DNA of 19,449 nucleotides from NBML01 sp029939535 (GCA_029939535.1 JAOZST010000064.1:1-19449); one strand, 5' to 3'; positions 8,432-15,616 are shown, counted from the first letter of the stretch. Numbers and translations: made by a program. The notes: generated by a model from the sequence alone, not told the origin.

Positions 8432-9084
8432 GTTTAGAAGAATTAATCAAAAATCATGAAGATAAACAAGAGATACAGGAGCAGCTTACCCGGGTGAAAG
8501 CAATGGTGGAAACCTGCATTCAATGCGGCACCTGTTCTGCTTCCTGTCCCAATATTGAATTTATGGATATAACGCCCAGGAAGATGTGGCGGATGCTGCT
8601 CATGGATCGGTTTGAAGAATTGTTGAACAGCCAGACTTTTTATTATTGTTCCACCTGCTATCTCTGTACCCTGAGATGTCCCAGGGGCCTTGAACTGACC
8701 AATACCATGTCTGTTTTGAAACAGGTGGGTGCCAGGTTGAAGCTGAAACATTTCAGATCTTCAGCCCTGTTTTATGAAGCCTTTATGAAAAATGTCAGGC
8801 AATATGGCAGGGTCAGGGAAATGGAATTGATGACCAGGTACCTGTTTGCCTTGAAAAGCCCTGTTAAATCCATTTCCTATGCACCATTGGGGGCTAAACT
8901 GTTTTTAAAGGGTAAAATAAAACCTGAGCTGCCGTCAATGGGGTCAGGGAAACTTGCAGTTCTGTTTGATCAGGTGCTGGGCCATGAACCGGGCCAAGAA
9001 TCAGACCATGAACCGGACCATAAACCGGGTCAGGTATCTAACCAGGTGGCTGAATCAATACCTGTTCAGGCACAGGAGGGTTGA
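8428..9084 (+). CDS. hdrC: HdrC-like iron-sulfur subunit
   Basis: A 218-residue HdrC family protein carrying two [4Fe-4S] clusters that link HdrA to HdrB. The motifs are C30, C33, C36, C40 (CIQCGTCSASCP) and C74, C77, C80, C84 (CSTCYLCTLRCP), with the usual helical spacer between them. The ATG overlaps the stop of the double HdrA gene (ATGA), and GGGGGAG at 8416-8422 serves as the ribosome-binding site, so translation is probably coupled. No membrane helices are seen, so it is a soluble-type HdrC. The last about 35 residues are a repeat-rich tail (GHEP, GQES, DHEP, DHKP) that is not part of the HdrC core. Confidence 0.93.
   Translation: MSLEELIKNHEDKQEIQEQLTRVKAMVETCIQCGTCSASCPNIEFMDITPRKMWRMLLMDRFEELLNSQTFYYCSTCYLCTLRCPRGLELTNTMSVLKQVGARLKLKHFRSSALFYEAFMKNVRQYGRVREMELMTRYLFALKSPVKSISYAPLGAKLFLKGKIKPELPSMGSGKLAVLFDQVLGHEPGQESDHEPDHKPGQVSNQVAESIPVQAQEG
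8979..9038 (+). repeat. 12-bp tandem repeat in the hdrC tail, five units
   Basis: Units GGGCCATGAACC, GGGCCAAGAATC, AGACCATGAACC, GGACCATAAACC and GGGTCAGGTATC lie head to tail and encode a tetrapeptide-periodic, charged tail at the HdrC C-terminus. The tail ends just before the hdrB ribosome-binding site (9074-9079). It probably explains the spurious upstream extension of the hdrB frame. Confidence 0.75.
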
Positions 9085-9085
9085 A

Positions 9086-9955
9086 ATGAATTATCTGTAT
9101 TATCCGGGCTGCTCCCTTGGGGGAACTGCTGTTGAATACAATATTTCCACCATTTCCCTTATGGAAAAACTCAATGCTCAACTTGTGGAAATAGAGGACT
9201 GGACATGCTGCGGTGCAACAGCGGCTCAATCTGTTAACCATTTGCTATCCTTTGCTTTGCCGGCCCGGAATCTTGCCCTGGCAGAAAAAATGAATCAGGA
9301 ACTGGATATCCTGGTGCCCTGCAGTGCCTGTTACCTGAATTTGAAAAAAACACAGATTGCCCTTGGAACAGATAAAAAACTCAAGGCCAGGATTAATGAG
9401 ATACTGGCACGGGAGGATTTTTCTGCTGCTGGAAGCCTTAATGTCCGGCATATTCTGGATGTTTTATCCAGGGACGTGGATGTGGAAGATATCCGTGCTG
9501 CAGTAGTTAATAAAATGGATGGGCTTACCATTGCCCCTTACTATGGGTGCCAGTGCCTGCGGCCTTTTACTGTGTTTGATGACCCGGAATCCCCCAAATC
9601 CATGGACCCTTTTATCCAGGCAACAGGAGCCCAGTCCCTTGACTGGGATATGGGCGGGCAATGCTGCGGCGCATCTAATGCCAGCACCAAACCGGCTGTG
9701 GGCCAGGCCCTGGTGGGAAGAATTATAGAAGCGGCAGAGGGAGCTGATGCCATTGTAACCGTCTGTCCCATGTGCCAGATGAACCTTGAAAATTTTCAGA
9801 AAAACAGGGGACGGAATGCCCATTTTTCTGTTGAGATACCTATTCTTTATCTGCCCCAGTTTCTGGGGCTTGCCATGGGCATGTCATCAGAAACCCTGGG
9901 CCTGGGCCTGAACCTGTCCAAGAACACGCAGTTTTTACGCATGATGGAAGTATGA
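9086..9955 (+). CDS. hdrB: HdrB-like subunit with two CCG domains
   Basis: A 289-residue HdrB family protein, the subunit that in methanogens reduces the disulfide substrate at noncubane [4Fe-4S] clusters. Two CCG cysteine motifs are intact: C9, C41-C42, C79/C82 (spacing 31 and 36, canonical) and C155, C193-C194, C227/C230 (37 and 32). The real substrate in a bacterium is unknown; it may be a thiol-disulfide or another acceptor. The start is the ATG at 9086, with AGGAGG at 9074-9079 six bases upstream, one base after the hdrC stop. The frame is open further upstream, but that part is out-of-frame reading of the hdrC tail. It overlaps the following kinase gene by 4 bp. Confidence 0.94.
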   Translation: MNYLYYPGCSLGGTAVEYNISTISLMEKLNAQLVEIEDWTCCGATAAQSVNHLLSFALPARNLALAEKMNQELDILVPCSACYLNLKKTQIALGTDKKLKARINEILAREDFSAAGSLNVRHILDVLSRDVDVEDIRAAVVNKMDGLTIAPYYGCQCLRPFTVFDDPESPKSMDPFIQATGAQSLDWDMGGQCCGASNASTKPAVGQALVGRIIEAAEGADAIVTVCPMCQMNLENFQKNRGRNAHFSVEIPILYLPQFLGLAMGMSSETLGLGLNLSKNTQFLRMMEV

Positions 9956-12249
9956 AGGATTTTATATATTACATAAAACACAGCCTGGTATCCAAGCTGA
10001 TCATGGTTGTGGGCATGACAGTGATTCTGTCCATATCTGCCTGGGCCTATTTTAATATCAATAACCTCAAGGCCCAGAACATGAAGACCCTTCTGGAAAC
10101 CACGGATCGCCTGACCAATTCCATCAAACTGGGGACCCATTATGCCATGATGCTTAACTCCAGAGACGATATCAACCAGATCATCAATAATATAGCCACC
10201 CAGCCGGGAATTGAGAACATCAGGATTTATAATAAAGACGGCCAGATAAAATTTACCAACCATCCCTTGGAAATTGATGAACTCAGCGATATCAAGGCTG
10301 TTGCCTGTGATATCTGTCATAAAGCAGATCCTCCCCTTTCCCAGATCTCTTTACAGGAAAGAACCCGGTTTTTTTTCTCCCCCAATGGATATCGGCTATT
10401 GGGGATTGTACAACCCATCTGTAATGAGCCGGGTTGTTCAGTTTGTCATTTCCACCCAAAGGAGCAGAAGGTTCTGGGCACTCTGGATGTGGTGGTTTCC
10501 CTTGAACAGACAGATCAGCAGATTTTGAAAATTGAGAAAGGAGTCATAAAACTTGCTGTATCAACCATTTTGATTACCTCGGTGATTATTTTTTTCTTTA
10601 TTCTTCATTTTGTGAAAAAACCCATCAGAAAGCTCATAGACGGTACCCGCAATATTGCCCAGGGCCGCTATGATGAGTCAGACATGGATATTGGCAATGA
10701 ATATGAAATTGGCCTTCTGGGGGATGCCATCAAACAGATGGGACAAGAGATCGACCGGAATCAGGCAGAATTGAAGAAACAGAAGAATGAATACCAGGAC
10801 CTGTTTGAAAAGGCTCCCTGTATGATCTCTGTTCAGGACAAAGAGTACAAACTGATCCGTTATAACAGCCGTTTTAAAGAGCGGTTTAATCCAAAACCCG
10901 GGTCCCGCTGCTATCATGCCTATAAGGGGCTGGATGAAAGGTGTGAAGACTGTCCGGTTGAAAAAACCTTTAAGGATGGTAAATCCCATTATGGGGAAGC
11001 AGACAGCATTGACAAAGACGGGGAAAAAAATCATTGGATTTTTATTACTGCTCCTGTCAAGGATGCTGGGGGCAATGTTATTGCTGCCATGGAAATGAGC
11101 ATTGATATTACCCGGAGCCGCAGACTTGAAAAATATTTAAAACAATCTGAAGCCAAATACCAGGCAATTTTCAATAATATATCCAACCCGGTTTTTGTCA
11201 TAGATCAGGATACATTTAAAATCCTGGACTGCAATATCAAAGCACTTGAGGTCTACCAGTTTTCAAAGCCAATTATGCTGAAAAAATCATTTTTCGATTT
11301 TTTTGTGGAAGATGAAAAAGCCAGATTAACGGAAAGGGTCAGGTCGGAATTTGAAATCAGTAAGGTGAAGCATAAAATAAATAAAGACCGGATCATTGAC
11401 GTTGACATGTGGGTATCCCCTTCTGAATATTCCGAAGAGCAGGTGTTTCTGGTAACCATTAATGATATCACCCAGCGCCTGGAAGTGGAACAGCATCTAA
11501 TCCACGCCGGTAAAATGGCCACCCTGGGGGAAATGTCAACGGGGATTGCCCATGAACTTAACCAGCCCCTGTCCGTTATCAAATCTTCATCCAGCTTCTG
11601 TCTTAAAAAGATTAATAAAAATGAGACCATATCCCAGGAAATATTTCAGAAACTGGTATCCAAGATTGACAGCAATGTAGACAGGGCCGAAAGAATCATC
11701 AACCATATGAGGCAGTTTGCCAGGAAATCCGATATAAAGCTGGTGAGCACACGGATAAATGATGTCCTACAGCGTACATTTGAAATGTTCAATCACCAGT
11801 TGAAAATTCGGGGGATTGATGTGGTCTGGGATAAAAATGATGATTTACCTGATATCATGGCTGACCCTGACAGGCTGGAACAGGTATTTATAAATCTTAT
11901 CATCAATGCCAGGGATGCCATTGAAGAAAAATGGGCGACCCAGCAGGAGACCTCCCATGAAAATGAGCAGATTACAATCCGTACCAATGCTGGGGATGAT
12001 TTGGTGACCATTGAAATTCAGGACACTGGAAAGGGGATACAAAAAGGGATTGAAGACCGTCTTTTCGAACCGTTTTTCACCACCAAGGAGGTGGGCAAGG
12101 GGACAGGGCTGGGCCTGTCTATTTCCTATGGTATTATTAAGGATTGCGGCGGAGCTATCCGTATAAGACAGGGCAGGGAGAGGGGCGCTGTATTTGTTAT
12201 CACTTTTCCTGTGCCGGAGAATTTGAGTGAGGATATCGTTTATTCCTAA
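9952..12249 (+). CDS. Membrane sensor histidine kinase with two periplasmic haem c motifs and two PAS domains
   Basis: A 765-residue sensor kinase. It has a transmembrane helix at about 14-34, then a periplasmic domain with two haem c attachment motifs, CDICH (119-123) and CSVCH (162-166). A second helix (about 198-220) leads into HAMP, PAS-1 (about 275-395), PAS-2 (about 400-515), HisKA with phospho-acceptor H534 (AHELNQP), and HATPase_c with N652 and glycine-rich GKGTGLGLS. Haem-bearing periplasmic domains of this sort are generally thought to sense redox state or small ligands. PAS-1 contains a cysteine group (C320, C331, C334) of unknown role. The start ATG overlaps the hdrB stop (ATGA), making this part of the Hdr operon. 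The likely partners are the next gene and possibly the receiver within HdrA; this is inference. Confidence 0.93.
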   Translation: MKDFIYYIKHSLVSKLIMVVGMTVILSISAWAYFNINNLKAQNMKTLLETTDRLTNSIKLGTHYAMMLNSRDDINQIINNIATQPGIENIRIYNKDGQIKFTNHPLEIDELSDIKAVACDICHKADPPLSQISLQERTRFFFSPNGYRLLGIVQPICNEPGCSVCHFHPKEQKVLGTLDVVVSLEQTDQQILKIEKGVIKLAVSTILITSVIIFFFILHFVKKPIRKLIDGTRNIAQGRYDESDMDIGNEYEIGLLGDAIKQMGQEIDRNQAELKKQKNEYQDLFEKAPCMISVQDKEYKLIRYNSRFKERFNPKPGSRCYHAYKGLDERCEDCPVEKTFKDGKSHYGEADSIDKDGEKNHWIFITAPVKDAGGNVIAAMEMSIDITRSRRLEKYLKQSEAKYQAIFNNISNPVFVIDQDTFKILDCNIKALEVYQFSKPIMLKKSFFDFFVEDEKARLTERVRSEFEISKVKHKINKDRIIDVDMWVSPSEYSEEQVFLVTINDITQRLEVEQHLIHAGKMATLGEMSTGIAHELNQPLSVIKSSSSFCLKKINKNETISQEIFQKLVSKIDSNVDRAERIINHMRQFARKSDIKLVSTRINDVLQRTFEMFNHQLKIRGIDVVWDKNDDLPDIMADPDRLEQVFINLIINARDAIEEKWATQQETSHENEQITIRTNAGDDLVTIEIQDTGKGIQKGIEDRLFEPFFTTKEVGKGTGLGLSISYGIIKDCGGAIRIRQGRERGAVFVITFPVPENLSEDIVYS

Positions 12250-12291
12250 TGGTTTATACCTAATCGTATATACCTGGGAAAGGGGGAGATA

Positions 12292-13431
12292 ATGGATAAA
12301 AAACAATTCTCCATTCTAATTGTGGACGATGAAGAAGATATCCGTGATGTCCTGGCAATTGCTCTGGAGGATGTAGGGTATGAGGTGTTCCTGGCTGAAG
12401 ACGGGAAAAAGGCCTTTGAGGTATTTAAGCAGGAGATGCCGGCCATTGTGATTACAGACATCAAAATGCCTGTTATGGGAGGGATAGAGCTCTTAAAACA
12501 GGTTAAACAGGAATGCCCTGACACCGAAGTTTTGATGATCACAGGCCACGGAGATATGGCTTTGACCATCTCCAGCCTGAAATTTGGGGCCATGGATTTT
12601 ATCACCAAACCTGTAAATGTGGATATTCTGGAGATAGCAGTGGCCAAGGCAGTTGAGAAACTCCTGGCAAAACAAAAATTACTGGAATACACCCAGAAGC
12701 TGGAACTTCTGCTCCTTGAAAAATCCAAGCTCACCAGTCATCTGTCTTCCCTGGGCCTTATGATCGGTACAATTTCCCATAATATTAAAGGTTTATTAAC
12801 CAATCTGGACGGGGGGTTGTATCTTGCCAGGTCTGCAATGAAAAAAAATGATCCAGATGCCATGGCCCAGGGTCTTGACCTGCTTGCCCAGGCCGTTGAC
12901 AGGATTAAAAAGATGATCCTGGATATTTTAATGTATTCCAAAGAAAGGCAGATGCAGAAAAAGCCGGTGGCAATAAAAGATTTTCTGGCAGACATTCAGG
13001 ATGCAATGGCAATGAAATTAAAAAATTATCCAATAAAATTTACCGTTAAATCAGAACAAACCCTGGATGTAATTAACATGGATCAGGCCTTTATGATGTC
13101 TGCTTTGATCAATATACTGGACAATGCCATTGATGCCTGCCAGAGCGACCGGAGAAAGGAGAACCACTTCATAGAGTTTGCCCTGGGGCAGAAAAAAAAT
13201 GTTCTGGTCATGAAAATCCAGGACAATGGCTGTGGCATGGACATGGAAACAAAAGAAAAAATTTTTGAATTATTTTTTTCATCAAAAAGAACCAAGGGAA
13301 CCGGTTTCGGTTTATTCATCTCCCACAGCATCATCATTCAGCATGGTGGAACCATTACCGTGGAATCCCTGAAAGGCAAAGGAACAACTTTTACAATTTG
13401 TCTTCCCATACTGGATTCAAACCCTGCCTGA
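12292..13431 (+). CDS. Receiver-histidine kinase signalling protein
   Basis: A 379-residue soluble protein. An N-terminal receiver (D12, D13, phospho-acceptor D56 in TDIKMP, T and K present) is joined by a leucine-rich coiled linker (about 125-155) to a HisKA-like domain with H163 (ISHNIKGLL) and a C-terminal HATPase_c (N-box LINILDNAID, DNGCGMD, GTGFGLF). It has no DNA-binding domain. It probably receives phosphate from the upstream haem kinase and passes it on, a relay-type arrangement. The H-box HNIKG is unlike the usual HELRTP, so the phosphotransfer chemistry should not be assumed identical. AGGGGGAG at 12281-12288 is the ribosome-binding site, 42 bp after the kinase stop. Confidence 0.92.
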   Translation: MDKKQFSILIVDDEEDIRDVLAIALEDVGYEVFLAEDGKKAFEVFKQEMPAIVITDIKMPVMGGIELLKQVKQECPDTEVLMITGHGDMALTISSLKFGAMDFITKPVNVDILEIAVAKAVEKLLAKQKLLEYTQKLELLLLEKSKLTSHLSSLGLMIGTISHNIKGLLTNLDGGLYLARSAMKKNDPDAMAQGLDLLAQAVDRIKKMILDILMYSKERQMQKKPVAIKDFLADIQDAMAMKLKNYPIKFTVKSEQTLDVINMDQAFMMSALINILDNAIDACQSDRRKENHFIEFALGQKKNVLVMKIQDNGCGMDMETKEKIFELFFSSKRTKGTGFGLFISHSIIIQHGGTITVESLKGKGTTFTICLPILDSNPA

Positions 13432-13454
13432 TATACAAACCCTATCAATATTGG

Positions 13455-13483
13455 TTGACAATACTATTGAATGGCAGTATTAT
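13455..13483 (+). promoter_or_regulatory. Predicted sigma-70-type promoter of higBA
   Basis: TTGACA (13455-13460) and TATTAT (13478-13483) are separated by 17 bases; an overlapping TATAAT follows at 13481-13486. The expected start is near 13490, the first base of the higB ATG. No ribosome-binding site precedes higB, so a leaderless higB message is possible. Confidence 0.6.
13460..13481 (+). promoter_or_regulatory. Candidate HigA operator
   Basis: A perfect 6-bp inverted repeat, AATACT (13460-13465) and AGTATT (13476-13481), sits between the -35 and -10 boxes. Antitoxin-type HTH proteins often bind such sites to repress their own operon. Binding here is inferred from position only. Confidence 0.4.
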
Positions 13484-13489
13484 AATGCT

Positions 13490-13771
13490 ATGATAAAAAC
13501 ATTCAGGTGCAAGGAAACAGAGAAGATTTTCAATCGTCAGTCTTCAAAAAAATTGCCTCAGAATATTCAAAGGGCAGCCCTGAAAAAACTCAATATGCTG
13601 GATTGCTCAAATACCCTTGAACATCTTCGTATACCCCCGTCTAATTATTTGGAAAAATTGGCTGGAGATCGAATGGATCAGTATAGCATCAGAATAAATA
13701 ATCAATGGCGCATTTGTTTTGTTTGGGATGCCCAGGGAGTTACAAACGTTGAAATCATTGATTATCATTAA
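13490..13771 (+). CDS. higB: HigB-type RelE/ParE-family toxin
   Basis: A 93-residue toxin of the HigB branch of the RelE/ParE superfamily, typically a ribosome-dependent mRNA interferase. It carries the family landmarks IKTFRCKETEKIF, KLPQNIQRAALKKL, LRIPPSN, GDRMDQYSIRINNQWRICF and the C-terminal VEIIDYH. The start is taken at the ATG at 13490 because homologues begin at this point. The open frame runs 13 residues further to a TTG at 13451, but that extension lies in the promoter. It lies 58 bp after the receiver-kinase gene and precedes its antitoxin by 13 bp. Confidence 0.93.
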   Translation: MIKTFRCKETEKIFNRQSSKKLPQNIQRAALKKLNMLDCSNTLEHLRIPPSNYLEKLAGDRMDQYSIRINNQWRICFVWDAQGVTNVEIIDYH

Positions 13772-13784
13772 GGAGGAAAACATT

Positions 13785-14084
13785 ATGACGGAGAAACGCA
13801 TCCCTCCAATCCATCCGGGAGAAATACTTTTAGAAGAGTTTCTTGTGCCTATGGATATCAGTCAATATAGACTGTCACAGGATATAAATGTGCAACAGAC
13901 CAGGATTAGTGAAATCGTTAAGGGGAAGAGAGCTATTACTGCTGATACAGCCTTGAGACTTGGTATATATTTTAAAATGGGGGCCAGTTTTTGGTTGGGA
14001 TTACAAATGAAATATGACCTTGCAGTTATCCAGGATCTGCTTGAGGAACAACTAAGGAAAGAGATCCAGCCATATCCCGTTTAA
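13785..14084 (+). CDS. higA: HigA-family antitoxin (XRE-type HTH)
   Basis: A 99-residue antitoxin that neutralises HigB and represses the operon in characterised systems. It shows the typical N-terminus RIPPIHPGEILLEEFL and an XRE helix-turn-helix (SQYRLSQDI...TRISEIVKGKRAITADTALRL). It is preceded by a strong AAGGAGG at 13770-13776, eight bases before the ATG, in contrast to higB, which has none. This would favour antitoxin over toxin synthesis. Confidence 0.93.
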   Translation: MTEKRIPPIHPGEILLEEFLVPMDISQYRLSQDINVQQTRISEIVKGKRAITADTALRLGIYFKMGASFWLGLQMKYDLAVIQDLLEEQLRKEIQPYPV

Positions 14085-14150
14085 ATACAAATCAATCATT
14101 CAGAATATGGATTTAACAGGTAAAATATTCAATCCATGAAAGAGAATATG

Positions 14151-14177
14151 CCTGCCAGCCTGGTACGGATCGGCAGG
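14151..14177. terminator. Possible terminator hairpin between converging higA and the DAHP synthase gene
   Basis: Inverted repeat CCTGCC (14151-14156) and GGCAGG (14172-14177) with a 15-base loop lies between two convergent genes. The stem is short and no U-tract of note follows on either strand, so a terminator is only plausible. Confidence 0.3.
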
Positions 14178-14190
14178 AGTATTAGCATTA

Positions 14191-15228
14191 TTATAATTTC
14201 CCATGGGCACATTTAATAAGTTCGACGGTGGATTCCCAGGAGATACATTCATCTGTGATGGAGACTCCGTATTGGAGGTTGCATGCCCCATTGGTACATT
14301 GCTGGCTGCCTTCAAACAGATTGCTTTCCAGCATCATGCCTATGATTCGGTCATTGCCATCAAGACGCTGGTCCAGGACGCTTTTGAATACAAATGGCTG
14401 GCCCTTGAACTTTTGCCCTGAATTGTCATGGGAACAATCAATCATGACTGAATCCAGCAGGCCTTTTTCCCGGAGACTGTTCTGGATCTTTCCCACAGAA
14501 ACCGGGTCGTAATTGGGGGTGATGCCTCCCCTGAGAACAATGTGGCCAAAGGGGTTGCCCCGGGTACTGACAACAGAAGAGAATCCATTGGGGTCAATAC
14601 CCAGAAAATGCTGGGGTGCGCCAGCCGCCTCCATGGCATTGGTGGCAGCGGACAGGCTGCCGTCGGTGCTGTTTTTGAACCCCACGGGCATGGAAAGACC
14701 AGAGGCCATTTCCCTGTGGGTCTGGGATTCAGTGGTCCTTGCTCCTATGGCCACCCAGGTCAAGAGTCCTGCAATATACTGGGGGGTGATGGGGTCCAGA
14801 ATTTCCGTGGCAGTGGGCAGTCCCATGGAATTGATGTCAATGAGAAGGGACCTGGCAGTTCGCAATCCTTTGTCCACACGATAGGAAGAGTCAAGAAACG
14901 GATCATTTATCAGGCCTTTCCAGCCGATTGTGGTCCTGGGTTTCTCAAAATATACCCGCATGATCAGGCAGATTTTATCCTGGATTTTATCCTGGAGAGC
15001 CCTCATTCTTCCACCATATTCCATGGCAGCGTCAATGTCATGGATTGAACAGGGACCGGCAATTACCAGGAGGCGCTTGTCTTTTCCCTGTAAAATATTC
15101 TGGACATCTTTACGTCCGTTGATCACGGTCTGGACAGCAGCCTTTGTGACAGGCACTTCTTCTTTTATGATGGAAGGAGAGGTCAAAGGCCTGAATTCTT
15201 TTATATTGACATCATAGGTCTGGCTCAT
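14191..15228 (-). CDS. aroF: Class I DAHP synthase (3-deoxy-7-phosphoheptulonate synthase)
   Basis: A 345-residue enzyme condensing phosphoenolpyruvate and erythrose 4-phosphate, the first step of aromatic amino acid synthesis. It matches the AroF/AroG/AroH type by length and motifs: IAGPCSIHD, RVYFEKPRTTIGWKG, KNSTDGS, ATEILDP and the metal-binding IDCSHDNS. The start is the ATG at 15228, with AGAGGAAA at 15234-15241 (minus strand) as ribosome-binding site. An in-frame upstream extension to 15288 runs into the terminator hairpin and is unlikely. It is transcribed towards higA. Regulation is strongly suggested by the aromatic leader peptide and attenuator immediately upstream. Which of the three E. 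coli isoenzymes it functionally resembles cannot be told. Confidence 0.95.
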   Translation of the reverse strand: MSQTYDVNIKEFRPLTSPSIIKEEVPVTKAAVQTVINGRKDVQNILQGKDKRLLVIAGPCSIHDIDAAMEYGGRMRALQDKIQDKICLIMRVYFEKPRTTIGWKGLINDPFLDSSYRVDKGLRTARSLLIDINSMGLPTATEILDPITPQYIAGLLTWVAIGARTTESQTHREMASGLSMPVGFKNSTDGSLSAATNAMEAAGAPQHFLGIDPNGFSSVVSTRGNPFGHIVLRGGITPNYDPVSVGKIQNSLREKGLLDSVMIDCSHDNSGQKFKGQPFVFKSVLDQRLDGNDRIIGMMLESNLFEGSQQCTNGACNLQYGVSITDECISWESTVELIKCAHGKL

Positions 15229-15270
15229 GGCGGTTTCCTCTGCAGGTCTTTCATCGTCTGGAGCAGAAAT

Positions 15271-15305
15271 AAAAAAAGCCCCAGACAATTACTGCCTGCG
15301 GCTTT
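15271..15305 (-). terminator. Intrinsic terminator of the DAHP synthase attenuator
   Basis: On the minus strand, arm 15305-15293 (AAAGCCGCAGGCA) pairs with arm 15287-15275 (TGTCTGGGGCTTT). This gives 12 base pairs with one G-G mismatch and one G-U, around a 5-base loop, followed by a U7 tract (15277-15271). It lies 43 bases upstream of the gene start, so it would stop transcription before the gene. Confidence 0.85.
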
Positions 15306-15347
15306 ATTTGTTAATAATTTAAAATCAGCGCAATACAGGCAGGCAGG
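15292..15347 (-). promoter_or_regulatory. Antiterminator pairing of the attenuator
   Basis: Leader bases 15347-15336 (CCTGCCTGCCTG, codons 19-22 of the leader peptide) contain an exact 8-base complement to GCAGGCAG at 15299-15292, the 5' arm of the terminator. The two pairings exclude each other. A weaker earlier pairing uses CAGACAG at 15386-15380 (codons 6-8) with one mismatch. Confidence 0.75.
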
Positions 15348-15402
15348 TATAAAAATAATACCAAAAATAAAAACAAGATCTGTCTGATATGCAAAAATTC
15401 AT
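15325..15402 (-). CDS. Attenuator leader peptide rich in aromatic residues
   Basis: A 25-residue open reading frame beginning ATG at 15402 and ending TGA at 15327-15325, between the predicted promoter and the terminator hairpin. Residues 11-18 are FYFWYYFY, eight consecutive aromatic codons with Phe, Tyr and Trp all present. This is the hallmark of leader peptides that control aromatic biosynthesis, as known for pheA, pheST and trp. A weak ribosome-binding site, GGAA, lies 8 bases upstream. When ribosomes stall at the aromatic codons, the following codons stay free to form the antiterminator; when they run to the stop codon they cover it. The peptide itself is not expected to have another function. 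Confidence 0.85.
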   Translation of the reverse strand: MNFCISDRSCFYFWYYFYTCLPVLR

Positions 15403-15431
15403 AGGTTCAGTTCCATATTGATTTACTTAAA

Positions 15432-15460
15432 GCTAAACCATGTTTTCAGTTCTGTGTCAA
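15432..15460 (-). promoter_or_regulatory. Predicted promoter of the DAHP synthase transcript
   Basis: Minus strand TTGACA (15460-15455) and TTTAGC (15437-15432) are separated by 17 bases. The -35 is perfect; the -10 is weak, which is tolerable if an activator or extended contacts help. The start would be near 15425, about 25 bases before the leader peptide. Confidence 0.5.
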
Positions 15461-15511
15461 GCAATTTAATCAATGGCCTTAAGTTGGAGGGATGTCTTGG
15501 CGGGTCATTGT

Positions 15512-15540
15512 TTTTTTTACTTGACCTTTTTTTACTTGAC
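15512..15540 (+). repeat. Duplicated 14-base element upstream of livM
   Basis: TTTTTTTACTTGAC occurs at 15512-15525 and 15527-15540, a 15-base period. Each copy ends in a TTGAC resembling a -35 box, so the duplication may form tandem promoter elements. Confidence 0.6.
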
Positions 15541-15564
15541 AATGAACAGGGAAAAAAATTAAGT
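15536..15564 (+). promoter_or_regulatory. Candidate promoter of the liv operon
   Basis: TTGACA (15536-15541), a 17-base spacer and TTAAGT (15559-15564) precede livM by about 50 bases. The -10 is poor, so this is a moderate call. Confidence 0.4.
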
Positions 15565-15616
15565 AAAAACCAGTATCACTCTTGGTTTTAGGAAAATATA
15601 CATAAGGGAGCTGCCC

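Noticed and set aside
8954..9085. Upstream extension of the hdrB frame by 44 residues
   Set aside because: It is the out-of-frame reading of the hdrC repeat tail, and the ATG at 9086 has a strong ribosome-binding site and starts at the family N-terminus.
1..13431. Selenocysteine-type UGA in the Hdr or MvhD genes, as in some sulfate reducers
   Set aside because: All Hdr frames read through their expected cysteine motifs with no in-frame UGA.
13451..13489. TTG start for higB, giving 13 extra residues
   Set aside because: It lies inside the predicted promoter and is absent from the family core.
15229..15288. Longer DAHP synthase N-terminus
   Set aside because: The extension covers the terminator and the ribosome-binding site of the ATG at 15228.
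15399..15416. Five-codon frame (MELNL) ending in an ATGA overlap with the leader peptide start on the minus strand
   Set aside because: Translational coupling is possible, but such a short frame is likely to arise by chance and has no clear ribosome-binding site.
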